Assembly: GCA_050485365.1 (NCBI GenBank)
Contig: JBJHBH010000056.1
Location: forward strand, 1-23,529
Length of the DNA: 23,529 nucleotides
DNA from: JARFUG01 sp050485365
GTDB lineage: Bacteria > Desulfobacterota > Desulfuromonadia > Desulfuromonadales > JACZKF01
Direction: 5' to 3'
Shown here: positions 8,564 through 16,651 of the stretch, in pieces
How positions within the stretch are numbered: position 1 is the stretch's first letter
How the letters are laid out: each line of letters begins with the position of its first letter
Made by a program: the position numbers and the translations under genes
The notes under the pieces: generated by a model
Told to the model about the DNA's origin: nothing
The model's input: only the letters and a program-made list of their open reading frames with translations
Database searches by the model: none

Positions 8564-9334
8564 TTATGAATTGGCATGAACCTTTGTTGAAAGTTCCCAA
8601 TCCAGCATTGCAATTTCTCCTCCACTTTCACTTTCTATCTTTTGATTGGTGCAATTCTTCAATAGATTCCACCCTAGAGCCCTTATTTTCAAATTGAACC
8701 AAAAAGATGTTTTAATTTTTGTTTTATCACTTTCATCAAGTTCTCCAAACATCATTCTATAACTATCCTTGTTTTCTTCGTTTGTTATTTCAACTAAGCC
8801 TAGACGCTCAAGATTCCTTAAGGACAATCCGATCTCGATCTCATTTTTGTTCCATCCAACTGCCATGTATGTTTTATGTTCGTCATTTAGTGAAAACATG
8901 AACAGTCCGTGGATAATTTTTGCATCTATAGGATCTAACTGTTTTAAGATTTGAACATGAGATTTCATTACTGATTGAGCTGTGTCTGGATCCATTGCAT
9001 TTGTAAGCAAGCTTGACCATAAGTTTTGCAGGTATTCATCGTCTTCTTCTACGGCAGAGTCAAGCAGTGGAATGCCAAGCCTTGGCTCTATATGAATGGT
9101 TTTGCCTTCTATTTGACGATGCAATATTTCTTTCTCTACTTTGTCCTGAATTCTCAAAGCATTTTTATACTTCCAAAAAGCAGTTTGGTTTGCCGCTACT
9201 TCGCTTATATTGATTAAACTATCACCAAATACTTTTGATAAAAAGGATCCGAATTTTGAAGCAGCATCAATGCTTTTTCCAACTGTTTTTGCCACCGCGC
9301 TATCATGAGAGTTTCCATTTTTTTCTGCTGACAT
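8564..9334 (-). CDS. Abi-alpha / DUF4393 family protein
   Basis: A 256-aa soluble protein. The central part fits the Abi-alpha (DUF4393) pattern: IHIEPRLGIPLLDSAVEEDD, then YLQNLWSSLLTNAMD, then HVQILKQLDPIDAKII. This is the 'order of residues, layer of ALLA, then sP-DAK' arrangement I associate with that family. Members were named from a lactococcal abortive-infection gene, so a role in phage defence is plausible but not shown. There is no membrane segment. GGAGGA lies 5 nt before the ATG. It is low in GC, unlike the flanking chromosome, and is the last gene of the minus-strand cargo block, converging on glmS. Confidence 0.7.
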   Translation of the reverse strand: MSAEKNGNSHDSAVAKTVGKSIDAASKFGSFLSKVFGDSLINISEVAANQTAFWKYKNALRIQDKVEKEILHRQIEGKTIHIEPRLGIPLLDSAVEEDDEYLQNLWSSLLTNAMDPDTAQSVMKSHVQILKQLDPIDAKIIHGLFMFSLNDEHKTYMAVGWNKNEIEIGLSLRNLERLGLVEITNEENKDSYRMMFGELDESDKTKIKTSFWFNLKIRALGWNLLKNCTNQKIESESGGEIAMLDWELSTKVHANS

Positions 9335-9445
9335 TTGTATCCTCCATTATTGTATAGCTATGTTTTGGATAATTGCATAACCAACAAACTCCAAGACCAC
9401 GGTTACTCCCACTCTTTCGCTAGCCAGTCCTTTGTCCTCTCAGCA

Positions 9446-10312
9446 TCATATTTTATGGTTGATTGGAATCATTTTTATATGCATTGGTTTAGCCGAAGCC
9501 GTTATGGCGCCATGGTGATAAACCAATTGAGTCAATCTTACCTCCGGATACTTTCTGTGAAGTAATTCAATAATTTTGCCCCAATCTCCGTCTTCATTAT
9601 TGGTCGATACGAAATGAACTCGCTTGAGGACGTCGGCCATAATCGGAATTGCTCCAGAGCAAGGAGCCAAAATGCGAATTTCCTTTTCATGTTCCCAGTC
9701 AGTGTGCTTGATTGAGGTTGCGCGAGCCGACGACAATACTCCCCACTTGCGCCGAACAGTTTCTTCGAGAGATTTTTGTAGAAGTTGTTCAATGGTTGCG
9801 TCATGGTCTTTAGCCGCAGCAGCGAGGAACACTTCTCGCCAAGCCTCTGCGCGATTATGAACTCGGGGCTTGTCGCTGTAAGTAACATCTATGGGAAATA
9901 GTTGGTGTTGTTCAACAATTTTCTTTGTAAAATCTAACTCGAAACACACTCCAGTGAAGTTTTCCGCATAATATGCCCACATGGCCTGATTGTCAGGCCT
10001 ATTGGCAGCTGAAAAAATGCCAATGTTTTTTGTAAAGTTGAACATATCCCCATTTTCAGTTTCATTTACGTGAATGAAAGTAGGCAAAATAGATGAGTCC
10101 AAAGTATAACTTGGTCCACCTTTATTCCTTGATACTTCTGTGATGGTTTGTTCTACTACAGACAGGAATTCGGCTGGGTTAGCAAAGTCAAACCTAGCTT
10201 CAAGAATATCGTTAAGTTCATCCGACTTCGCAAAATAAAGAGTTCCATCAGATAGAGCTTTAAGCGCGGACCTTCTGCTTCGGTATTTAAAACAGCTTAG
10301 AGCGTTTTCCAT
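9446..10312 (-). CDS. DUF2971 domain-containing protein
   Basis: A 288-aa protein with DUF2971 hallmarks in order: FKYRSRRSALKALSDGTLYF, a DELND motif, MWAYYAENFTGVCFELDF, IDVTYSDKPR, and near the C-terminus a K/H..WEHEKEIRIL segment. The biochemical function of the family is not established; members often sit in defence or mobile islands. Two in-frame ATGs exist. AGGAGG directly abuts the first (10321) and lies nine bases before the second (10312), so the second is preferred. The gene is 111 bp upstream of the Abi-alpha-like gene on the same strand, with AT-rich composition. Confidence 0.78.
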   Translation of the reverse strand: MENALSCFKYRSRRSALKALSDGTLYFAKSDELNDILEARFDFANPAEFLSVVEQTITEVSRNKGGPSYTLDSSILPTFIHVNETENGDMFNFTKNIGIFSAANRPDNQAMWAYYAENFTGVCFELDFTKKIVEQHQLFPIDVTYSDKPRVHNRAEAWREVFLAAAAKDHDATIEQLLQKSLEETVRRKWGVLSSARATSIKHTDWEHEKEIRILAPCSGAIPIMADVLKRVHFVSTNNEDGDWGKIIELLHRKYPEVRLTQLVYHHGAITASAKPMHIKMIPINHKI

Positions 10313-10369
10313 TGAAGGCATCCTCCTGTACAGTCCTAGACTTTTAGAAATATGCTTAATGGACTTTTC

Positions 10370-11353
10370 CTAAGCTTGTCCTTGGATGCATCCATCCATG
10401 TCCTTTACGATAGCCTCTAATATCGTCACAACCACCCCCGTTGTCACGACAGTGTGTATGTATTCAGGAAAACCGCTAGCCATGCCGAAGGATAATATGA
10501 TATTCTTAATTGGGTTGTAGGAATTTCTTGCTATTCTATTTGGTGAGAACGCTACGCTTTTCTTCAAATCCAATATAGCTGGTTGGATGCGCCTTTCAAT
10601 AAGTCTATTTAAAGAGTCATCATAGCCAAGCTCATAGGGCAGGAGTTCAACCTTGTTTGAAATATCGAACAGATAATTGTCTAAAGCCATCAACTCATCT
10701 TTATGTCTCTCTTTTACTTCTAATACGTCCTCAAATGACTTGAACTCAAACGATGGCATATTAAAGGTCATGACTTTCTGAGCTAAAAGGTTAGCACTCA
10801 TCCTGCGAACTTCCAGGCTCTGCTCCTTCACGGAATCGCCAGCAAACTCCAAGACATTTTTCAATCCGAGATTAACGGCGTCTGAAACAATTCTACTGTC
10901 AGTGCAGCAATTTTTCTTGCTTTTACTGATTTCCATAAGTCATAGAGCAGAAGCTAATATAGAAATTGACTGAACTTCTTTCAAGCTACTAGGGTCACTA
11001 GGGTCTATATCAAGGTAAGAGCAAACTTCCAGTATTTCTTCAAATGTGTAATGACGATCGGTTCCCAGCTTGTCAAGTTCCAATAATTACCGCACTTATA
11101 TAGTGATCAATGTCTTTTTCATTAAGTCCTTGGAACTCCTTTTGGTCCACGACCTTTTCTTTTATTAGGAACTCTATTGATCGGCAACATCCTCCGGCAC
11201 TGACTGTGCTAATCGAATATGCTGGTCCTTCTCACCAAAAACCACGGTATAGGCATTTTTCGGGATAACAATTTTGTCAAAATACAAAATTGCGTGCTTT
11301 AATGATGTAAAATCTGAATCTCGATAGAATGAGTGAAAAATGATTTCATTCAT
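10370..11353 (-). pseudogene. Broken gene resembling the DUF6236 family
   Basis: One degraded coding sequence is spread over several frames. The 5' piece starts with ATG at 11353 (MNEIIFHSFYRD, then ILYFDKIVIPKNAYTVVFG) and stops at TAG 11174. The sense continues in another frame (SIEFLIKEKVVDQKEFQGL) to a TGA near 11073, then in a third (DKLGTDRHYTFEEILEVCSYL) to an in-frame TGA followed by the intact 188-aa 3' piece (10370-10936). That piece contains SFEDVLEVKERHKDELMAL. At least two frameshifts and one nonsense codon are needed. A 9-bp tandem duplication (10988-11005) encodes DPS-DPS. The DUF6236 assignment is tentative; the disruption itself is read directly. Confidence 0.65.
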
Positions 11354-11455
11354 GCTTTAAAGCTCCAAGATTCTTATAATGTGGAAGTCAGCGGCCTGCG
11401 CGGATTTTTGCGGGGTCCGCGGAACTGTAGGAGCTGTTTAGCCATTTTGTGTGCT

Positions 11456-11791
11456 TTAGCTGGTCTTTCTAATAAGCGCCCATGAAGAAATGAAGTTCGC
11501 GCCCATGGCGGCTACAATTGCAGGTAACAACAAAGACCAAAGTTTGGTGGCTTGTTTCCCTTCCTGAAACTGCTCAATATTAATTTCTCTTGATTCATGA
11601 AGAATATTAAAGAAATTCATCATCATCTCGAAGCCACTCAACGCCAAGGCACCGGTAACTACAAGCAGAATGCCTGAAATTAGCGTCCAGACGCTGGCTG
11701 GATCGCGGAGATTCTTGATGGATAAAACTACCAGCAATGCAAAGACGAAGATCGCGACAGCAATTGCATGAGGATGAGATTCGAAGGGCAT
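11456..11791 (-). CDS. Small three-helix membrane protein
   Basis: A 111-aa protein with three hydrophobic segments: about 8-25 (IAVAIFVFALLVVLSI), 35-57 (VWTLISGILLVVTGALAL) and 84-106 (LWSLLLPAIVAAMGANFI). A charged loop (HESREINIEQFQEGKQATK) sits between the second and third. There is no family I recognise. AAGGAGAT lies just before the ATG, and only 17 bp separate it from the stop of the upstream 171-aa membrane-anchored gene, so the two are probably co-translated. Downstream, 11399-11421 holds a GC-rich hairpin (CGCGGA/TCCGCG) without a T-run. Confidence 0.6.
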   Translation of the reverse strand: MPFESHPHAIAVAIFVFALLVVLSIKNLRDPASVWTLISGILLVVTGALALSGFEMMMNFFNILHESREINIEQFQEGKQATKLWSLLLPAIVAAMGANFISSWALIRKTS

Positions 11792-11808
11792 GGGATCTCC
11801 TTAAGAAA

Positions 11809-12324
11809 TTATCCGGTCGGAGTAAAAGTATTCTGGCCGCAAGTACTGCTGCATTGATCCCTTTTTTCCGAACAGAACCTTTTTACTTGTTGAGCCTTGA
11901 ACGAATAGCTGGACGGTTGTAGCTTAAATAGTATATTTGATACCTCTAAATCTAAAAGATCATTCTTTTTATGCCCTAATGACTCTCTGAATTTTTGGCA
12001 CAAATGTTTAAAGGCAAGTAATTCGGATTCACCTTCCAGAGTTCCACCGTACTGCCAAAACTCTATAAGTGCTTCTACCGCTGGCCTATCTCCACATATT
12101 AGAATGCGGTTTTTTGCATCGTTTAAAGCCGCTAAGTCATCCAAGTGATCTTCCGTATTCCCCATCCGCCTGAAAATGGCGACCTTGGATGATGATCCAA
12201 TGAAGTCCGAATATGCCTGAAACCTTACTTTAGTAAGGTGATTTTTTAGCATTCTATTTGTAGCCAAGTAATGTGCTAGAAATGCTGCAATGATTGATGA
12301 GGTTACTGAAATAACTATCGTCAT
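11809..12324 (-). CDS. N-terminally membrane-anchored protein of unknown function
   Basis: A 171-aa protein from the ATG at 12324. Residues 2-22 (TIVISVTSSIIAAFLAHYLA) form one membrane segment. A soluble helical domain follows with KVRFQAYSDFIGSSSKVAIF, LAALNDAKNRILICGD and ALIEFWQYGGTLE. I recall similar uncharacterised proteins in other Proteobacteria but no named domain. The frame is open further upstream to 12528, but that part overlaps the 100-aa gene in another frame and reads as a shadow. No clear ribosome site precedes the ATG, so the start is uncertain by up to about 20 codons. It is followed at once by the small three-helix membrane gene. Confidence 0.55.
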   Translation of the reverse strand: MTIVISVTSSIIAAFLAHYLATNRMLKNHLTKVRFQAYSDFIGSSSKVAIFRRMGNTEDHLDDLAALNDAKNRILICGDRPAVEALIEFWQYGGTLEGESELLAFKHLCQKFRESLGHKKNDLLDLEVSNILFKLQPSSYSFKAQQVKRFCSEKRDQCSSTCGQNTFTPTG

Positions 12325-12428
12325 TGATTTGTCAAAAGAAATGGTTACAGTGATTGTACTTACAACGTCGCCCTGAAACAATAGGTGGCCGCCTCGACTA
12401 CGCTGCACCTCTCGGAGATGTGGCGGTC

Positions 12429-12731
12429 TCAGGTGCCCGTACCTGCTTCCTGAATCACTTCCCGCACATCTTCCAGCCACAAGCCCAACTCCCTGTGCAG
12501 TTCGCGCATCAACGACTGATCCTCCCACGCTTCTATGAAATCATCCTCCCCCATTCCTGGGCAGAGTAGCCATCGGGTGATTTCTTGAGCATTTTTCCAG
12601 CTTCCAATAGACTCGCTTCCAATCCGGAGACTTTCTATGGCCCTCTGAACACAGTACGTGAAAAGGATTTCTAAATCGGTCGATGCTTTGGCTTCCTCAA
12701 AATCGACATCACGGTCCAAGATATGGATCAT
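12429..12731 (-). CDS. Hypothetical 100-aa acidic protein
   Basis: A small acidic protein (MIHILDRDVDFEEAKASTD, then a Trp-rich middle and a WLEDVREVIQEAGTGT end) with no membrane segment or signal peptide. I do not recognise a family. A purine-rich GGGGGGA lies 5-6 nt before the ATG. Its composition is intermediate between the AT-rich cargo and the chromosome. It is the first gene of the minus-strand block, about 100 bp upstream of the membrane-anchored gene. Its size and charge would suit an immunity or antitoxin-like partner, but nothing in the sequence proves that. Confidence 0.5.
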   Translation of the reverse strand: MIHILDRDVDFEEAKASTDLEILFTYCVQRAIESLRIGSESIGSWKNAQEITRWLLCPGMGEDDFIEAWEDQSLMRELHRELGLWLEDVREVIQEAGTGT

Positions 12732-13204
12732 CTGTTCCCCCCTTCCCGCTGCTCTCCTGCAGTTCTGCTAAATAGCCTCTACTATAGGCAATCGCAACTT
12801 GTATTCCTATAAGGGAATCCCTGATATTTGGGATTAAAACCCCTGATTCATCCTCTTCAAGCTCCTCTCCATGCCTTACATGGAGCTGTTCCTTGTCGGT
12901 CGTCGTCTTTACCGCTACCGATCCGAATCTTGTGCCTCACTTACTTAGCACCATGACTCGAATATTTGGGAGGGTCGGAGAAATAGCTGATCGCTGACGG
13001 CGGTTGGTTCTGGTGTTGCTCTTGAAGGTGTTTCGCGAGGAGGGGGCTAACAGCTGGGGTTTGGGGGGAGGGGCCAGATGCTCGCGCCCCCCTCGCGAAC
13101 AGGTTTATTCTTCTCATTAACTATAAGATGTCAAGAATATTCCATGAGATCTTCGGGAAATCAAATTGATATTTTGCTGGCATCGACTAAAAAATTACTT
13201 TAGA
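12732..13204. other. Gene-free spacer at the edge of the AT-rich segment
   Basis: No convincing coding sequence on either strand over 473 bp. It contains a CTCCATG/CATGGAG hairpin with loop CCTTA near 12870, short palindromes such as AGGGAATCCCT near 12810, a GC-rich inverted repeat (13032-13099), and an AT-rich end (13107-13200). No AATAAAG-type TnsB core with the outward orientation expected of a second transposon end was seen. Composition changes across it, so it may contain the old island boundary. Confidence 0.4.
13032..13099. repeat. GC-rich inverted repeat
   Basis: TTCGCGAGG (13032-13040) followed by AGGGGGC is mirrored by GCGCCCCC ending in CCTCGCGAA (13091-13099). The arms are nine bases perfect plus G/C-run extensions around a loop of roughly 40 nt that is itself G-rich. 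It may be a REP-like element or the remnant of a mobile element end; no direct repeats flanking it are clear. Confidence 0.45.
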
Positions 13205-14269
13205 TCACTGTCGTAATTCGTCCATCACTCTGAACATAAATCGCACACATTTCCTTTGCCAAGCTATGTGGTTGAAGCTTCCAATCACATACGCGTCCTG
13301 TTCCGGATGGTAAAACATAAACGCACCCGTTGCCCCCAGTACGCCCCAAGACTTATATTTCGAAGGAATAAGCAGTGGAACGGTTCGGACTTGCCAGATG
13401 CCGTATCCGTAATCAAATCCGGGATTAAGTCTGGACCTGTCGTCTTTCATTGTTGCGAGTGTTTCTTTCGATACGAGTTGATGGCCTACTAGCGCTTTCA
13501 TAAATAACAGGAGATCTTCCATTGGTGCCACCACACCACCACCGGCATAGTCAAGGCCGGCAAACCCTTTGACATCGTTCAACCGGGTTTGCTCGATATA
13601 GAAACCGGCTTCCGGATACGGCGAGGCCTTTTCGGGCTCGGAGCAGTGAAGCATATAGGCCTGTTTCATCCCGACAGGATCGAAAATCAGTTTTTTCAGA
13701 ACCGCATGGAACGGCTCTCCGCATACCTTCTCAACGATTAAACCCAAAATATGGTAGTTGGTATCGGTATAATACGATTTCTTGCCCGGTACAGCCTGGG
13801 GGGGCAAATTCCTTTTTGCCCATTCGACCGCTTCTCGTGGGCTTATGTCCAAGCCGTGGTCTGCAAGTAGCTTTTCGAACAGGGGATAGAAGTTGTCCGG
13901 CAGACCGGAGGTTTGATTCAAAAGATGCCGGACCTGAATTTCGGAAGAATACTCTTTTCCCTTATAGAGGTGAAGGCCGGCCATAAATTTGGAATCGAAA
14001 TAGTGGCTGATACGGTCTTCGAACGACAATACCCCCTGTTCATGCAGGATACCGACAATGACAGATGTGAAAAGTTTACCGACACTGGCCATGTAAACAG
14101 GTTGTTGTGGGGACGGCTTGCCGTTTTCTCCCGCTCCTTCCGCGAGATTGAGGTGCAACCCTGACTTGTCCGTATGGACGAGAAGATAGGCATTCCTTAT
14201 CTTCGGATCCTTCCGTACCTGTTTCCGGAACAAAACTTCAATTGCTGATTTCTCTGCGTTGGAATCCAT
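13205..14269 (-). CDS. Serine hydrolase (beta-lactamase class C / penicillin-binding-like)
   Basis: A 354-aa protein with the fold's SxxK motif at S62-VG-K65 (MASVGKLFTS) and a Tyr motif Y167-TD-TNYHILG. A C-terminal GATGAFMFYHPE stretch sits where related enzymes have a (K/H)(S/T)G motif; the first residue here is Ala. There is no signal peptide, so unlike secreted beta-lactamases it is probably a cytoplasmic esterase or peptidase of this superfamily. There is no strong ribosome site before the ATG. It is the last of a minus-strand run and about 145 bp from the methyltransferase gene. Its substrate is unknown, and nothing points to antibiotic resistance. Confidence 0.8.
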   Translation of the reverse strand: MDSNAEKSAIEVLFRKQVRKDPKIRNAYLLVHTDKSGLHLNLAEGAGENGKPSPQQPVYMASVGKLFTSVIVGILHEQGVLSFEDRISHYFDSKFMAGLHLYKGKEYSSEIQVRHLLNQTSGLPDNFYPLFEKLLADHGLDISPREAVEWAKRNLPPQAVPGKKSYYTDTNYHILGLIVEKVCGEPFHAVLKKLIFDPVGMKQAYMLHCSEPEKASPYPEAGFYIEQTRLNDVKGFAGLDYAGGGVVAPMEDLLLFMKALVGHQLVSKETLATMKDDRSRLNPGFDYGYGIWQVRTVPLLIPSKYKSWGVLGATGAFMFYHPEQDAYVIGSFNHIAWQRKCVRFMFRVMDELRQ

Positions 14270-14414
14270 AAAATGTCATCAGTGCTTTCAAAAATTGTAC
14301 ATAACCTGCGCGTCGGTCTTTTTCCTCATCAGTGCCAACGCTTGAAACGGTGAGAAAACATGTCCTTTCCGCCAGTGTAAAACTAATTCCGTAGCTATGA
14401 GCCGTTCCTTGCCG

Positions 14415-15140
14415 CTAATCGTCAGGCTTGCGGCAAACGTACCAGGCGAGAAACCCGTCGCGGTAAGTGGCACGTTCGATTTGAAAGCCGGCACGGCGCA
14501 GGAACGCCTCCATGGTGATATCGAAGGAGTAGAACTCCTCTTTAAGCCCGAGTGCCATGTCGTCGGCCAGGAAATCTCCCGCCAGATCCCGTACCCTGTC
14601 GATCAGGTCAGGGAAAAAGTGAGCGTAGGCGGAAGGGTCGAAAGAAAAGACCATGTCGTGAAGATAGAAGCGGCCTCCCGGTTTCAGCATCGCGAAGACC
14701 CGCTGCATCGCCACCTGTTTCCAGAACTCGGGGAGATGGTGGAGCGCCAGCTGCGAGACGACCGCATCCGCACGGCCTTCGGGAAAGCGGCTTGTGAGAA
14801 ACCCTGCATGCTCAAAGGTAATGTTCCCAACCGCTCTCTGTTCGACCTTCCGTTTGGCGAATTCGATCATCACCTGAGAAACGGCTACAGCGTGCAGAGT
14901 GCGGCAGAGCGGTGCCAGAGCGACGCTCACTTCCCCGGTCCCGCACCCGATTTCCACTATGTCCTGATCGAGGTGGATTTCCAGGGCGGCAACGATATCC
15001 TCGATCTCCCCGGAAAGGTCCCGGACTCCGGCCATCCGCTGATCATACTCCACTACCTGCGCGAGATCCCCATAGTCGGTCCCGACCTGGCGCATCTCGT
15101 CATAGTGCCATCTTGGAAATTTCCTACTGTTCGACTCCAT
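14415..15140 (-). CDS. Class I SAM-dependent methyltransferase
   Basis: A 241-aa protein with the S-adenosylmethionine site V62-EIGCGTGE (motif I). A SQLALHHLPE segment (motif IV region) and MLKPGGRFYLHD (motif VI region, about 151-162) follow. The rest is typical of the Methyltransf_25/11 group. The acceptor substrate cannot be read from the sequence. No strong ribosome site is seen before the ATG. Neighbours on the same strand are a serine hydrolase downstream and a PPOX-fold protein 74 bp upstream; a common pathway is not evident. Confidence 0.82.
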   Translation of the reverse strand: MESNSRKFPRWHYDEMRQVGTDYGDLAQVVEYDQRMAGVRDLSGEIEDIVAALEIHLDQDIVEIGCGTGEVSVALAPLCRTLHAVAVSQVMIEFAKRKVEQRAVGNITFEHAGFLTSRFPEGRADAVVSQLALHHLPEFWKQVAMQRVFAMLKPGGRFYLHDMVFSFDPSAYAHFFPDLIDRVRDLAGDFLADDMALGLKEEFYSFDITMEAFLRRAGFQIERATYRDGFLAWYVCRKPDD

Positions 15141-15214
15141 TCAATACCCGGTTCTGATTGAGGCGAATTAGGGCGGACAGCACTACTTAGACCTCCGAAT
15201 GCTCCTTTTCCTTT

Positions 15215-15631
15215 TCAGAACTCAATCGCCAGCAGGTCCCTCTCCCGCATATTGTCCGCCAGAGTCCAGAAACGCGCCTGACCGTGAGGGATGCACATCA
15301 GCTTGAAAACCGGATCGTCGGCCGAAAGCCCTTTGAGATAGTCCCTCTCGTCTATGAGCTGCTGTTTCTTTGCCCGGTCGTCGACCTCCTCCACCACGCC
15401 GGTGATGCGCAGCATCCGCGAGAAATCCGCAGTGCAATAGCAGAGCTCGACTCTGGAGTTGGCGTTTACCTGCCGGTAGAAATCTTTGGTGGCGCCGGTA
15501 GTGAAGTAGATCCTCCCGTCGTCGAAGAGGACGGTGAGGAATGCCCGGACCCTGGGCTGGTCATCATCGATGGTGGCGATGGAAAAGACCGGATTCTGGC
15601 TGACGAACGAGAGTACATCCTGATACGACAT
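15215..15631 (-). CDS. Pyridoxamine 5'-phosphate oxidase (PPOX) fold family protein
   Basis: A 138-aa single-domain protein. The N-terminal FVSQNPVFSIATIDDDQPRVR, then GRIYFTTGATKDFYRQV, VELCYC and MLRITGVVEEVDD form the split-barrel flavin-binding pattern of small PPOX-type proteins. Such proteins usually bind FMN, F420 or heme and act as reductases or sensors; the true pyridoxamine phosphate oxidase activity is unlikely at this size. AAGGAG lies just before the ATG. The AraC regulator gene ends 90 bp upstream on the same strand and could control it. Confidence 0.82.
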   Translation of the reverse strand: MSYQDVLSFVSQNPVFSIATIDDDQPRVRAFLTVLFDDGRIYFTTGATKDFYRQVNANSRVELCYCTADFSRMLRITGVVEEVDDRAKKQQLIDERDYLKGLSADDPVFKLMCIPHGQARFWTLADNMRERDLLAIEF

Positions 15632-15721
15632 GGCGTTTTCTCCTTAAGTATTTTCCGGGATAGTAACGCCTCGGCGCGGGTCAGGGCTTTCGATTTTTTC
15701 CGTTTTGCTTATGAAATCTGC

Positions 15722-16594
15722 TCATCTCCAGGTGCCGCGGTACTCAGAGGGCGGGACGTTGAAGTGCTTTCGGAAACAGGCGGAAAAGTAGGCGGAGTTG
15801 CCGAAACCGCACTCCAGAGCGATCTCGGTGAGATTCTTGTCGTCGGCCAGAAGAAATTTGCGCGCCCGGTCCAGACGCATACGCTTCAGGTATTCGGCCG
15901 GGGCGAAGCCGGTCTCCTGGCGAAAAATGCGGGTGAAGTGGGAGACCGACCGGCAAGCGACCCGCGCCATCTCCGCGACGGTCACCTTCTCTCCAAGGCG
16001 GGCATGAAGATATTCGATGACCCGGTCGATCTCAAGACGAGAGGAGATTCGGTCGTGGCCGGGATCGACACGGAAGATGGTGCGGATCAGGGCGTGGCAG
16101 ATCTGGAGTTCCAGACCGTGGATCATGCCGGCACGGCCAGTGAGGCGATTATCGGCCTCGACCATGAACTGGCGAAAGAGCGGCAGGAGTTCACGGCCGC
16201 AGGTGTATAACTCGCCCTCGAAGTTGACAGGAGGAGAAATCGGGTAAGTGGCGATCTCGCCGTCGAAGAATTGCGGGGCGATCATGACAGCCAGATAGCG
16301 CGGCGGCAGTTCCGAGGGGAGTTCGTGGTGTGGGATCATAGGTGAAAGACACTGGATAAACCCCGGCTTTGCCGCTATCCGACGATTCCCGACAACTACG
16401 GTTCCCCGATCATCAAAGGGGAGAACGAACATGTAGGAGGGGTGTGTATGCTCGAGGGTCAGGGCGTAGAAACAGGCGCCCCCCGCCGGCATGAAGAGGC
16501 CGACCTCCTCACCGACGAAGCAGTCGACGTACCGCAATTGCTCGGCGGTTACATCCCCCACCAGACGACGTATGGCTTCGAGGTTGCGCGGCAT
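15722..16594 (-). CDS. AraC family transcriptional regulator
   Basis: A 290-aa protein. The N-terminal part (about 20-150) is a cupin-like sensing domain. The C-terminal 100 residues hold two helix-turn-helix units: VTVAEMARVACRSVSHFTRI, and ILTEIALECGFGNSAYFSACF-like with the hallmark F..YFS.CF and final PSEYR. By family it is a DNA-binding activator or repressor responding to a small ligand. GGAG lies 11 nt before the ATG. It is followed by the PPOX, methyltransferase and serine hydrolase genes on the same strand, the likeliest targets. No inducer can be inferred. Confidence 0.88.
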   Translation of the reverse strand: MPRNLEAIRRLVGDVTAEQLRYVDCFVGEEVGLFMPAGGACFYALTLEHTHPSYMFVLPFDDRGTVVVGNRRIAAKPGFIQCLSPMIPHHELPSELPPRYLAVMIAPQFFDGEIATYPISPPVNFEGELYTCGRELLPLFRQFMVEADNRLTGRAGMIHGLELQICHALIRTIFRVDPGHDRISSRLEIDRVIEYLHARLGEKVTVAEMARVACRSVSHFTRIFRQETGFAPAEYLKRMRLDRARKFLLADDKNLTEIALECGFGNSAYFSACFRKHFNVPPSEYRGTWR

Positions 16595-16651
16595 TTCCAG
16601 GGATTCTCCAGGGGCGAGCTGACCTCATTCTCGAGGCTTTCAGTCATACCT

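Larger units (their letters stand above)
8316..13204. mobile_element. AT-rich accessory segment, probable transposon cargo; distal boundary uncertain
   Basis: Base composition drops sharply immediately after the glmS stop and recovers across the 12.4-13.1 kb spacer. All genes inside lie on the minus strand, pointing toward glmS, and the set resembles a defence island: an Abi-alpha-like protein, a DUF2971 protein, a broken gene, and small membrane proteins. No transposase, integrase, tns or cas gene is present. The right limit given is only the end of the gene-free spacer. The true left end was not recognised and may lie outside the window. Confidence 0.45.

Noticed and set aside
8394..8579. 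Small plus-strand open frame of 61 codons after the tandem repeats
   Set aside because: It starts inside a repeat, spans the terminator hairpin and has no ribosome site or recognisable product.
11399..11421. GC-rich hairpin CGCGGA/TCCGCG in the AT-rich block
   Set aside because: There is no T-run on the minus strand, so it is not a clear terminator; a single short stem is not enough to call a repeat element.
12222..12239. Perfect 18-bp palindrome ACCTTACT-TT-AGTAAGGT
   Set aside because: It lies inside the coding sequence of the 171-aa membrane-anchored gene with no promoter near; chance or codon-driven symmetry is likelier than an operator.
9000..13200. Isolated AATAAAG or CTTTATT strings as a possible left transposon end
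   Set aside because: The few found (for example near 10117 and 10229) lie inside coding sequence, are single, and lack the following GGTAA half or an ACA terminus.
14288..14494. Minus-strand 68-codon open frame between the serine hydrolase and methyltransferase genes
   Set aside because: Most of it overlaps the methyltransferase 3' end in another frame. The unique part is short, with no start signal or recognisable similarity.
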